Positions 50,401 through 58,191 of a stretch of DNA of 64,000 bases are shown piece after piece (the first letter of the stretch is position 1; each line of letters begins with the position of its first letter). The stretch spans positions 1,068,501 through 1,132,500 of the forward strand of contig JAEMWC010000129.1 of assembly GCA_016490735.1 (NCBI GenBank). The letters run 5' to 3'. The stretch comes from Pachyseris speciosa. Lineage: Eukaryota > Cnidaria > Anthozoa > Scleractinia > Pachyseridae. A program made the translations under genes and the position numbers. Under the pieces are notes generated by a model, which did not search any database, was not told the origin of the DNA, and was given only the letters and a program-made list of their open reading frames with translations.

Positions 50401-53400
50401 CATTTGCCCATGGCAAAATGGAGCAAATCATAGGAGTGTAATGTTCATGGCTTGCATTAGATATTTACAACATGCATGTTTGTTATCTAACCAAAAGGCA
50501 CCAATTGCATTACATTTAATTTTCAGTATTTTATTTAATTGCAGTCCCCCTACAAATCTGATTGTTTCCCCAACAACTTCGTCAGACTGGAATGTTCTTT
50601 TGGGGGAGGCAGACAAATTAATTCTGTGTAAAAGGTTTGCAAACAGCAAATATGAACCCATGGTCCCAGTTTCAGCAGGCAGAAATCACATGACTCATGC
50701 TACAGGAAAACCTGAATATCAAGATGTGTGAGAAAATGTTGTCATCAATTCATCAAAGGACTCACTTTTCTTTCATTGAAATACAGCAAATCACACACAG
50801 CCTATGTTTACTCTTAGTAGCATGAGCCCTTGATAGTTTAAGTGAATATTTGAGGATAAATTATCCTAATTAAACCAGGGATCAATTTGTCTTTAGGTGC
50901 TGTTTTCGAAGAATTTTTGGTGTAAGATAAATGAAATGCACCTAACAAAAGTTTGCTATCGATCATTCTTTATTATGAAAGCCCAAAGGGTAATTTTAGT
51001 GACAGGAATATTTTTAGCCCTTAAGTGTAAAGTAAAGGAAAAAAGAGTTATTTATTTCAAGTGAAATTAACCAAAAAAATGGACACAGCTTTCAAATATT
51101 CAGGCTTTAATTGTGAAGTTGATATCAGTTGTAAATAGTAGCAGGTACCAGAAACTGGGAACAATTTTACTTGGTGTTACCAGTATTAAGAATTAAATGC
51201 TTGACAATTAATTAACAGTATGTATTTTTTAAGGTGCAGGATGGTAGATTTCTGCATGTCATTGGTTTTCCTGTGGGGTCGACCCCTGGGCTAACCAGGG
51301 CGATTGTAAAATCAGTCAAGCAAACTTCAGGAATTTCCTGGGGGGGGGGGGGGGGGGGTCGAGGAATCTATGAAGACAAAGTCCCCTAGGTGAGCTGTCT
51401 TTCAGTTGAAAATCCCAATAACATCCTTTTCAAACTTATGAATTTCCCCACTCCCTAATCTTTGATTAAACAGCAATGTCAAGATTTTCCCCTACCCTCG
51501 GGCAAAGAATCCCATCCATCTCCTTGCATTCCCCCACATCTTTCCCTGTTAGGCCCGGGGGTAGACCCACGGGGAAGCCGATGACATGTGCATTATTACC
51601 TGCTAAAGCATCAAACATAACTTAGTCCTGTACATTGACTGTCCTAAAACAAGGACAGTAATAATTATTGTGTTCTAAAAAACACAATATAAGTTAGGTC
51701 CACAGAAGACGAACGAGGTTTCAGAGATCCCCTTAGCTTGCTGAAGTATTGAGCTGGCATTAAAACAACAACAAACAAAATTAAAAAAACAACAACAAAC
51801 AAATAAAGGATACTGAAATTACATAAGCTTAAGCTTTTCATTCTGAGTTTAATTGTCTAAGAGCATGAAAATAACAGTAATGATATACACTGATAAGCCA
51901 TGAAGAGCAGGTTGCAGTAAGTAGTTGATTAATCGAAATTGCCAAAATGTGGAACCTCGGTGACCGATTTGGCTCATAAAACTAAATTCTATATACAATG
52001 CTCAAGGTTCACTGGTTTCCGATTTTTATTGTGTTTACCATTACAACAATTTCAGAAGCGTTAAGTTTAAGTATTTTGTACTGTATTATTAGTGTTAAGT
52101 ACGTCATCAAGGTTTGAAAAACTCATTCCGTACCTTGCCTGCACTCTTCAGTTGTCTTCCCTCAATTCGAACAGCTCTCCAACCCAGCATGAGACGATTC
52201 TTGATGACTTCGAGCGCGCGTGAATAATAATGAAATAGCTTCACAGGGACACAACGCAGGACTCCTAAAGTTGACCCACTGACAAATTGAATGACTGATC
52301 TTAAACTTCACCGTCGCGAAATTTTTTTTAACCAGCAACGCACCGAACAGTGCGCATTCAAGTAAATAAAATAGGCACTGTATAAACTTCGGGGGAAAAA
52401 AATCGAAATAGAAAACGGTAGATATTTCGATCATATACCATTCTTTAACCTTGCCTTTGACGGTGGCTGAAACTTCGCGTTTTAAAAAGATATTAAACAA
52501 CAAAGTCCCCATAGCATTCTTGTTGACCTGACCGGCCATTACCCGTGTCCGTACTGCGCATGTCTCTAATTTCTGTCTTTTGACGCATCGCATTCATTCC
52601 GTGAGGGGTAAAATTATTTACAAATTGAGAGCAGGTTACGGTTTGCTGACCGATCATGTGCTAAAAGCATCACGTGATGGTACGGTTGCTAAGAAACTGT
52701 GGCGCATACTCAACACAGACCGTTTCCCACTTTCGACCCATGGCAGAGGTCTCTTTTCTCTCGCATGCTGAATACATACCTCTTACTAACTGAATTCAAG
52801 GTCCGTACTGCAAGTTACGGACCGACTTTTTCCCGTTGATTTATGGCCCGTGCACTTCGCGCATGGGCCATAAATCAACGGGAAACAACACTGGCTGGGG
52901 AACTTTTACCAGACCATTTATAGCGCAGTTTACAATAATTGAAAATCAAATTTCTAGCAATGAACCTGGAACACATTAAATAGTTTTCTGGGCCTGAAAC
53001 ATTTTTGGGAGAAATGTGCTGGGTTTTAAGGTAGCAACATTACTGCTTGGTGTGAATCAGTGAGATGCCTGAGTATTTTGGAGTATTTTTCTTACCATTT
53101 GAAAATAGCTATGCAGGCTACTTGAAAATTGTAGCCACTTTGCAATAACTACTTAATATGAACTGGATTTAAGTCACGTAAAGTTGTACCATAACCTAAG
53201 AGATATAAATCTTGTTTACCTACAGAATTTTATAGATTATTTACTTTCTAGCAAATTCTTTTCTGTTGAATGAAAATCTTGAGGTTAATATGAATTATAA
53301 TGAATGGAAAATTTGGCTTATCAAGATATGTCAATTTGTTGAAGGCAACACGAGCAACACTAACATCACTTCAACAAATTAAAATAGAGGGCAATGTAGG

Positions 53401-56400
53401 GGAACCAGAGTGGTAATGGAGTGGGATTGTGACTGGAAAAGGAAACAGTAGGGACTAAAGGTGGGGTCATGGTTGCCTTATATTTTGCAGTAGAAAACGG
53501 CGGCAGCTGTCATCTTACAGTGTATAGCATGAATTTGATCCACCTTTTTCCGAATAAAACTGCAGATACTATTTCAAAGGGTAAAGGTAATGTTACAGTT
53601 CAAACTGACCTGTCCTGGCCAACCTATTTATAATTCTTGCTAAGCCATGACACATACACAAGTTGGGATCTGGCAGGCTTTGTTACAATACTCCAAATGT
53701 AATTCGACAGACATAGCATTATTATAAATAATTTCTATTTTACATTAAAATATCAAAAAGTGGTAATCAATAGCCATGTATCCAGCAATCAGCAACAATC
53801 TAAATTTGACTCAAACACAGACTGCCCTGGATGTCGGTGGGCAGGAAAAAAAGAGAGTAGACTAAAAGCGAAATAGCTGAGGTACAGACAGCTTGCATTA
53901 ATGCATATGTACAATGGTAGTTCGGCCTAACTTAGAGCCTATATGTATATACAATACAGGAAATCTGTGGCATCCATCGACTGTCTAAACGACATTGCAG
54001 CATACTTGAAATATATGATGGTAATCTATAGGCCCTAATGCACATAACTAAATTGACTTGGAAGATAAGATAAGCTCACCAGATCGGGGCCCATTGTGTC
54101 AGCTACCAATTGTAGTCTAGACTAGTATTATATAATAATATTCACCTAAACCACGACACATGCACAAGTTGGGATCTGACAGCCTTTGTTACAATACTAT
54201 GTTACATTAAAATATCAGCAAGTGGCAATCAATAACCCAAACCCCATTGTAGTGGAAATGTAAGTGGGTTAAGTAGTGTTTGTGAGAATAGCTTTGGAAA
54301 GCATGTTGGCAGACCATAGTCAAATAGTAAGTGGCATTGTGAGGTAAATTAGTATTGTGTCAGAGTGCCAATCCCCAAGGGCCTTGATGAGTTCCAGAGG
54401 TATCCCTGAGAGGTATGTAAAGGATGCGCCGCCTCCATGGATGGAGTGCCCTGCATATGACCGAGGGTCGAGGCCCATGATTGTGAGATGATGCGCAGTA
54501 TAGAAAGGAACATGTTATATGTGAAGACATGAGCCGTGACTGATGGGTAATCAATGCAGAAGAAGGCTTGGCTCTTAACTGCAGTGGTATTAGTGAAATG
54601 AAAGGAGTGCATGATAGCAGTAGTGGGGCATAGCCTGTTCCTGGGCATTTATGGGAGCAGGATTTCAACTACCCTTTCTCTGAACTGGATAGTTTTGCTC
54701 CAGCGAATGGTGACAAATGTACCCCAAGGAAAAAACCGGAAATCGCTTTTGGTGAGCTGCTTGGATGGGTCAAATGTTTTCTCTGACACAGGTAGCAGAT
54801 GGGATTTCCAAAAAAGACCATAGAATGCAACAAGGCATATGGCCCAAAAGCATGAATTTGATCCACCTTTTTCTGAATAAAACTGCAGATACTATTTCAA
54901 AGGGTAAATGTATACTGTCTGAAAAAGGTAATGTTACAGTTCAAACTGACCTGTCCTGGCCAACCTATTTATAATTCTTATTCACGAGTATGTCCAGTCA
55001 AATGTGCAAGGTATCTTATTTTACATTGTATCGATGCCAAATATGCTAAAATTCTTGGTTTACATACGCTCAAAAGACTGAATACTGGGTCTTATTTTCA
55101 GGGACATGGGTGGGGTTGGAGGTAGTTGCTACCTGTTAGAACCTTGGGTATCAAAAGTGGTTGGGCGTGACAGTAATCCAGTTCAAAACAATAATCTGAC
55201 AGCTTAAAACAACATAGAGTCAATGAGCTTAGTTTAGAGGGAGGTGGAGAGTAGGGGTGTGATGTTATCAGAAGGATTTTATTGTCTGATATTTGGAGGC
55301 CACAGAAATTATTACTCGGGCTGCCCGCGTCTCGCGCAGCGCCTGGGTCTAAAACTACCGACGGTTCTTCTTTTTCATCGTGAGTATCATCCACAAAGCT
55401 CACTTCCGGTGTTTCTGCGCAAGCGCTAACTATTTTTAACAGAGTGATGCCTGTTGTCATGTATCGGAAAATGTCGATTCATCTTGTGTCTATTGAAGTC
55501 TGAACAAACAATATGTTAAGAGAAGTGTCTATGCGAACGTTTGCAAGTTCAACGGCGAGAAGAAAGCTTTTAACATGAGTAAATTTAACTCCAGATAGAC
55601 TGCTGTGTTTCCTCGTGTCTGCTTCAGTAGACTGCGAGTAGTCTCTAATTTTGGCAATGGATTGTGGGGCGGGCGAAAGACACACGACGCAAGGGGAGCA
55701 CCAAAAATTAGAGACTACAGACAAAGGGAGTTTGACCTTTCACGGCCGAGTGATTCTGAAGTCTAAATCTCATATCAACAGCAAGAATGATGCCTGTTGT
55801 CACGTATCGGAAAACGTCGATTCACCTTGTGTCTTTGAAGTCTGAACAACTAATATGTTAAGAGAAGTGTCTATACGAATGTTTGCAAGTTCAACAGTAA
55901 GAAGAAAGCTTTTAACATGACCAAAATTTAACTCCAGATGGACTGCCGTGTTCCCCATATCCGCTCCATTGAGATGTGCATTTTGTTGAATAACTCAAGT
56001 ACTGGATATCACACACCCCTGAGACTTTGACAGGTAGTTTATTTACTATTTTCCCAAAATATCTCAATTTCTGGACTTTAATTTTTGAATGATAAGCGAT
56101 TAGTTTTTACAAATGTACAAGCGTCACTTGAAACTGTCCATAAACGTTCCTTTCTTGTGTTTCAAATGACCCTGGATTGATGTATTTGTAAACAGTTTCA
56201 CTCTGCTAATTAATTTTCCACTCACATTTCACGGAGACTCCATTAACGTTTATGCGAAAAAATCCTACATCATTTGATAAGCGTTTCCTTTGTCAAACAA
56301 TTATCCATGGAAGCGAAAACAAGTGTGCTTAGTGTTTTTTTTGGAATCAATACACTATTTTTATCACCTTGTATAACGATAAACTTCTGTGGCCTAAAGG

Positions 56401-58191
56401 TCATTGTTCCTGCCTGTGACGCAGCTAACCCGGGTTCGATGTCTTTTAGTGGTATATATGACGGGCTTTATTTCTTCTGGTTCTCTTTTTCTTGTCTTTG
56501 TTCTCAATGGTTAAGCTGTATTTTAGAGGAATATATGTTGATAGGGGTCTAAAGAAATAGACTCCAACACACGCTAAACACAATGCCTCCCGGCGATGTA
56601 AGTAGGACAGACTTCCCTCTATTCTTTTGTTTAGCGCTAAGTTAGGGATACAATACTGTTTTTTGCAAGCCCGAGTTTAGGCTAATTGTAGCCTCTTGTT
56701 AAACTTACAACAAAAAACCTTAAAGTGGGAAACAAATGAGCAACCTAAAGAATTCAGAGCAACCAGGCTATAATAGTCACAGTAATCACTGTACAGCCAG
56801 GTGGTATCAAAAACAACATCTGGGGATCTTAACTTCATGGTCAAGGGAATCAATTGTGCCAATATTTCATGTTTTGGACTCAAATATGTATTTAACACGT
56901 TGTATAACTCAATTTTTCCAATCTAACAAAAATCCTAATTCTTCAAGTTTTGTCCAAAGGGTGCAGTTCAAGGTAATTGACAAGCTGGCAATCAAGCGAA
57001 ACTGAAGATCTCCTGCCGGCTGGCTCGCTGCCTCAGGCTGGCTGGCGTCTTTCAGAGACAAGTTGTAACGAAACACACGAATGCACACGGGCACGCTAAC
57101 ATTAAAAAATACAATCCAATACGAATATTATAGCGCAGATGTAAATAACTCACGAGCACGCGAGCAGACCTTAAACACCAGTTGATGTTACGAATATTCA
57201 TTACGGAAAAAATAATCCAGTTGGTAGAATGTCTGATAAAAATTGTAAAAACACCACACACTTTGCATTACTATAAACTGTAAACACAGTTTACGATCAT
57301 TTCCCTGTCTAGCGTTTTGGTTTTACCGAGACAAACCGAGTAAAGGACAAGGTAGCAGGGCATGCGGTTGCATACATCAAGCCTGCAAGTTGCCGTCGCT
57401 CGAAAATACTGCGAAATTCGTCAAGTAAAGTAAAGAGGCACAGAATGTAAATAAACAAATTTTGGAACGAAATTAGCCTGGATTTAAATGATTTTTATCA
57501 GGTGACGTTTTTTGGGCGCAGGAATAACGCCAAGGATTGCTTTAACTGTAGATCAGAAATTTATTCGTTTTTTAAGGAAGCTAGTAACCAAAACGAAGCG
57601 AAATATATATCACTGACATAATAATTTGTACGCAAATTTGTACTCACCGATCGCGAGCGCTGCTAATAGCTTTACGATAGGTTGCAGGTCTTGCCTATCA
57701 CCACAGCCAGGGAAGATTGGCTCGATTACGTAGGCTCCGAACGCCAGACAGATGATGGCAACTTGTGAAGGTTTAAGCACAATAACAGAAGTCCAGGAGT
57801 AGAGGAACGCTGGTAGTGCCCCAAAAGCCTCGAGCAGGTACACATATTCGGCCCCTGATAACGGGATCATTGTACCTAATTCAGCGTAGCTCAGCGCTCC
57901 AAACATTGCCAACACACCGCACAAACTCCACACGATCAGCGTCAGGCCTACGGAGCCGCTGTTTCCCATCACATAGCGGGGCGATGCGAAAATCCCCGAA
58001 CCAATCATGGTACCAACAATGAGACAGATCCCGCTAACCAGACCAAGCTTTCGCTGCAAACCAACGAACGCTTTTTCCGTCTTTCCCGCATTCTCTGGTA
58101 GCAGATTGTCCACCGTGTTGTCCTTAGCTTCTCGCGACAGATATTCGTCGCTACCCCAATGGTTGGTCGGTTTTTCGCTGCCGTTTTCCAT
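32488..58191 (-). CDS. SLC7-family light-chain amino-acid transporter paralogue, 9 exons found, C-terminus missing
   Basis: Exons in coding order: 58191-57648, 46708-46583, 45974-45875, 45345-45301, 42413-42290, 41091-40988, 36223-36127, 35287-35132, 32668-32488. The start is the ATG at 58191 in good context (AAGATGG). The reading frame can be extended 5' but without an ATG. It encodes 492 residues plus one base, so a short last exon is still needed, as in the first gene. GSGIF is at residues 64-68 and the heavy-chain cysteine in FPGC is Cys163. [34 protein letters not shown] and [12 protein letters not shown] are all intact. Exons 2-8 match the first gene exactly in length and phase; exon 9 is 181 against 178 nt. 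The [10 protein letters not shown] and YCLLFILTG motifs resemble b(0,+)AT, so heteromeric amino-acid exchange is the likely role. Introns 1 and 6 contain other genes. Confidence 0.9.
33602..34987. mobile_element. 1.4-kb non-autonomous element, TIR GGCCCCGGTTCCTGGAAAGC, SLC7-2 intron 8
   Basis: The left GGCCCCGGTTCCTGGAAAGC is matched by GCTTTCCAGGAACCGGGGCC at the right. Inside both ends are ATTAAACTATCCCCCGATTA-like subterminal repeats. The TIR is a diverged relative of the GGGCCCGGTTGTTCGAAAGC MITEs. There is no transposase frame. Confidence 0.8.
35352..35678. mobile_element. Fold-back MITE, GCCCGTTTACACAGGCGATT ends, SLC7-2 intron 7
   Basis: GCCCGTTTACACAGGCGATT at the left and AAATCGCCTGTGTAAA at the right form the outer arms. 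Pairs such as GCAACTTCAAAATCGCA and TGCGATTTTGAAGTTGC follow inside. About 325 bp, non-coding. Confidence 0.8.
36248..36395. repeat. Hairpin flanking exon 7 of the second SLC7 gene
   Basis: AACTGGATCTAGCATGAAGT with GGAGGCT (about 36266-36293) pairs with AGCCTCCACTTCATGCTAGA (about 36339-36361), and AATAGACAATA with TATTGTCTATT outside. It is a probable small fold-back element. Confidence 0.7.
36611..40550 (+). CDS. Unrecognised membrane/secreted protein with Trp-rich 11-residue repeats, nested antisense in an SLC7 intron
   Basis: Proposed exons: 36611-36698, 37146-37252 (or from 37167), 38187-38315, 38598-39073, 39206-39379, 40430-40550. Exon 1 starts [20 protein letters not shown], a signal peptide or N-terminal anchor. 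Exons 2-3 give a beta-rich segment ([31 protein letters not shown]). Exon 4 adds Asn-Gly-Thr and Asn-Gln-Thr glycosylation sequons, then six 11-residue units such as [22 protein letters not shown] and [11 protein letters not shown]. Exon 5 continues Trp-rich and ends in an Asp run. Exon 6 is Ala8 followed by a basic tail ending KNRHKKKQF. Exon 4 leaves phase 2 and exon 6 needs phase 2, but the good frame of exon 5 needs phase 1. Exon 5 is therefore skipped, alternative, or separated by an indel. I recognise no family. Confidence 0.6.
37590..37760 (-). mobile_element. Possible minus-strand CR1/L2-type LINE 3' tail
   Basis: On the minus strand the end reads AATAAAGATTGTTGTCGTTG, the same tail type as the LINE ending at 16345. 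The adjoining 100-150 bp may be the LINE 3' UTR; no reverse-transcriptase frame remains. It lies in an intron of the Trp-rich gene. Confidence 0.35.
38829..39038 (+). other. Hendecad (11-mer) amphipathic repeat block
   Basis: Six units follow the pattern x-W-[DE]-x-[IV]-x-W-[LM]-A-[EN]. They are in register, with one 4-residue insert (KMGC) between units 3 and 4. An 11-residue period is three helical turns, so one face of a long helix would be lined with Trp/Leu/Met. This favours membrane-surface or lipid contact, though this is inference. Confidence 0.7.
39390..39931. mobile_element. piggyBac-type (TTAA) MITE, relative of 6931-7952
   Basis: TTAA is at 39390-39393 and 39928-39931. Reading inward from the right end gives CATTGGCACCCGTGCCGGCC, matching the left end of the 6931 element (CATTGGCACCCGTGCCTGCC). 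The left end TTAACCCATTGACTATCG matches the other end type. The copy begins 11 bp after exon 5 of the Trp-rich gene. Confidence 0.65.
41453..41840. mobile_element. TA-flanked MITE, TIR CAGTTAAAACCCGCGTG
   Basis: The left CAGTTAAAACCCGCGTG and the right CACGCGGGTTTTTACTG are flanked by TA. AGGTTCTTCTATTTGGGG-like motifs are repeated inside (about 41503 and 41757). It lies in SLC7-2 intron 5. Confidence 0.7.
42032..42085. repeat. (ATTT)n microsatellite
   Basis: TTAATTAATTTTATTTATTT-type tetranucleotide repeats cover about 50 bp in SLC7-2 intron 5. Confidence 0.85.
42446..42596. mobile_element. Mutator-like fold-back MITE with perfect 9-bp target duplication
   Basis: TAGCCTGTTCCAGGCTTTCC and GAGAGCCTGGAACAGGCTA are the arms, and the GGGCGAACGAAGCAAGAGCG and CGCTCGTTCTTGCGCGCTCG blocks also pair. 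ATGCTAAGG flanks both ends exactly (42437-42445 and 42597-42605). A 9-bp duplication points to Mutator-type transposition. Confidence 0.85.
43212..43583. repeat. Long inverted repeat, about 135-bp near-identical arms
   Basis: The left arm (about 43234-43372, AATTCGACTCTGCGTCAGCT to GTGTCGCGTACTTC) is the reverse complement of the right arm (about 43445-43573) with few changes, around a 70-bp spacer. CCACAGG outside both arms extends it after an indel. It would form a cruciform or hairpin RNA. There is no coding. It lies in SLC7-2 intron 4. Confidence 0.9.
43594..43686. repeat. Second, adjacent inverted repeat of about 33-bp arms
   Basis: GCCATCTTGATTTTCAAATG with TACCGAGTCAAC pairs exactly with GTTGACTCGGTACATTTGAA with AATCAAGATGGC around a 30-bp loop. 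It directly follows the large palindrome. Confidence 0.9.
43687..44730. other. Intronic stretch with dispersed TTTCCATT/AATGGAAA motifs
   Basis: Motifs such as CGTTTTCCATTTACC, AAATTTCGATGGGAAATG, AAATGGAACG and CGGTTTTTCCATTCAAAAGG occur in both orientations at 43720-43810 and 44440-44710. They suggest a decayed fold-back element of unclear ends. No gene is seen. Confidence 0.4.
46081..46169. mobile_element. 89-bp fold-back MITE with perfect 10-bp target duplication
   Basis: AGCCTGCGTGGCAGGCGGTG and TAGTGCCTGCCATGCAGGCA are the arms. CACATTGTCT flanks both ends exactly (46071-46080 and 46170-46179). It has the same family ends as 32277-32429. A third TAGCCTGCGTCGCAGAC to GCAACGCAGGCTA hairpin is at about 46324-46383. 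Confidence 0.88.
46324..46383. repeat. Short TAGCCTGCGTCGCAG hairpin
   Basis: TAGCCTGCGTCGCAGACAG pairs imperfectly with CCGGCTGCAACGCAGGCTA around a 20-bp core. It has the same outer bases as the neighbouring 89-bp MITE. Confidence 0.6.
46709..48641. other. Start of the 10.9-kb intron 1 of the second SLC7 gene
   Basis: No supported gene. A pyrimidine-rich run at about 48352-48370 leads into AT-rich DNA with TTACAATATT/TTACTT repeats (about 48400-48500), possibly a degraded retroelement tail. The other open frames here have no recognisable domain. Confidence 0.4.
48798..50433 (+). CDS. Unrecognised coiled-coil/transmembrane protein, 3 candidate exons
   Basis: The first exon starts [10 protein letters not shown] at 48798 and runs open to about 49256. 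It has a Lys-rich N-terminus, a coiled coil (about residues 50-85, [20 protein letters not shown]) and a hydrophobic segment ([19 protein letters not shown]). Exon 2, 49570-49725, and exon 3, 50207-50433, join in phase 1. Exon 2 adds [20 protein letters not shown]; exon 3 is a Lys/Leu coiled coil ending KWSKS and a stop. The join from exon 1 to exon 2 is unresolved: its best donor (CATCAG/GTCTGT at 49233) leaves phase 2, while exon 2 needs phase 1. A GACATGCGCAG motif lies 95 bp upstream. No family recognised; it could be cargo or a protein of the surrounding TIR-bounded unit. Confidence 0.45.
50545..50731 (+). CDS. Possible further exon downstream of the coiled-coil gene
   Basis: After a good acceptor (TTTAATTGCAG) an open frame entered in phase 2 reads [20 protein letters not shown] and [19 protein letters not shown], then stops at 50731. 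It looks coding, but I cannot join it to exon 3, which has its own stop at 50433 and no clear phase-2 donor. It may be an alternative 3' exon. Confidence 0.35.
51253..51592. mobile_element. Fold-back MITE with TGCATGTCATTGGTTTTCC ends
   Basis: TGCATGTCATTGGTTTTCCT with GTGGGGTCGACCCC is paired by CGGGGGTAGACCCACGGGGA with GCCGATGACATGTGCA at the right. A poly-G run (about 51340-51358) sits in the loop. Non-coding. Confidence 0.65.
52450..52539 (-). CDS. Candidate first coding exon (30 aa), unrecognised
   Basis: The ATG at 52539 is in good context (TAATGGCC). The exon reads [20 protein letters not shown] then a short Lys/Val tail to GGCAAG, followed by GTTAAAG as a possible donor. An NRF1-like CATGCGCAG lies just upstream. 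No following exon was found, so this is a hint of a minus-strand gene rather than a gene. Confidence 0.25.
52828..52888. repeat. Hairpin with about 23-bp arms
   Basis: TTTCCCGTTGATTTATGGCC with CGTGC pairs with GCATGGGCCATAAATCAACG with GGAAA around a 10-nt loop, nearly perfect. It is a stable cruciform or RNA stem of unknown origin. Confidence 0.85.
53520..54985 (-). mobile_element. Tyrosine-recombinase (DIRS/Ngaro/Crypton-like) element relic with split direct repeats
   Basis: Two blocks recur. Block A (GCATGAATTTGATCCACCTT to TGGCCAACCTATTTATAATT) is at about 53528-53632 and 54850-54975. Block B (CACAAGTTGGGATCTG, then GTTACAATACT, then CAATCAATA) is at about 53646-53775 and 54150-54232. 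At 53.6 kb A is followed directly by B, while the second B, recombinase and second A are laid out in order. That is the arrangement of an element end joined to an element start, or of split direct repeats. The recombinase remnant is listed separately. Confidence 0.5.
54320..54846 (-). pseudogene. Tyrosine recombinase C-terminal domain, inactivated
   Basis: The minus strand reads [39 protein letters not shown] and [10 protein letters not shown], then a stop after EILLP (about 54650). It resumes with a frame change as [18 protein letters not shown] and [20 protein letters not shown], ending at the TGA at 54320. The Arg-I region, the H-x-x-R box (here HSIH, arginine lost), the GDW motif and the nucleophilic Tyr of ILIYLTMP identify the family. 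The stop, the frame change and the lost catalytic Arg make it dead. These XerD-like recombinases are usually retroelement-borne in cnidarians. Confidence 0.75.
55438..55960 (+). repeat. Pair of about 170-bp direct repeats around a short hairpin
   Basis: ATGATGCCTGTTGTCAYGTA, then ACTAATATGTTAAGAGAAGT or its variant, then AGCTTTTAACATGA occurs at about 55445-55610 and 55789-55955 with roughly 10% divergence. Between them, GTAGTCTCTAATTTTGG (55638) pairs with CCAAAAATTAGAGACTAC (55701). This could be an LTR-like pair or a MITE flanked by a duplicated segment. Confidence 0.7.
55961..57647. other. Rest of intron 1 of the second SLC7 gene
   Basis: No supported gene or defined repeat in this AT-rich interval. 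The longest frames have no recognisable features. The donor of exon 1 (CG/GTGAGTA on minus) is at 57647. Confidence 0.5.

Larger units (their letters stand above)
48642..52610. mobile_element. Candidate 3969-bp insertion with 14-bp TIRs and 5-bp target duplication carrying coding exons
   Basis: TACCCCTCACGGAA at 48642-48655 and its exact reverse complement at 52597-52610 are each bordered outside by AAATT (48637-48641 and 52611-52615). GACATGCGCAG occurs inverted just inside both ends (about 48699 and 52553). Inside are coiled-coil/TM coding exons on plus and a candidate first exon on minus, both beginning within about 160 bp of an end. I recognise no transposase. The whole lies in intron 1 of the second SLC7 gene. 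The alternative is chance similarity of two promoter regions. Confidence 0.4.

Noticed and set aside
52162..52593. Whole 143-codon minus frame as one protein
   Set aside because: Only its N-terminal part from the internal ATG at 52539 looks protein-like. The rest is better read as intron.
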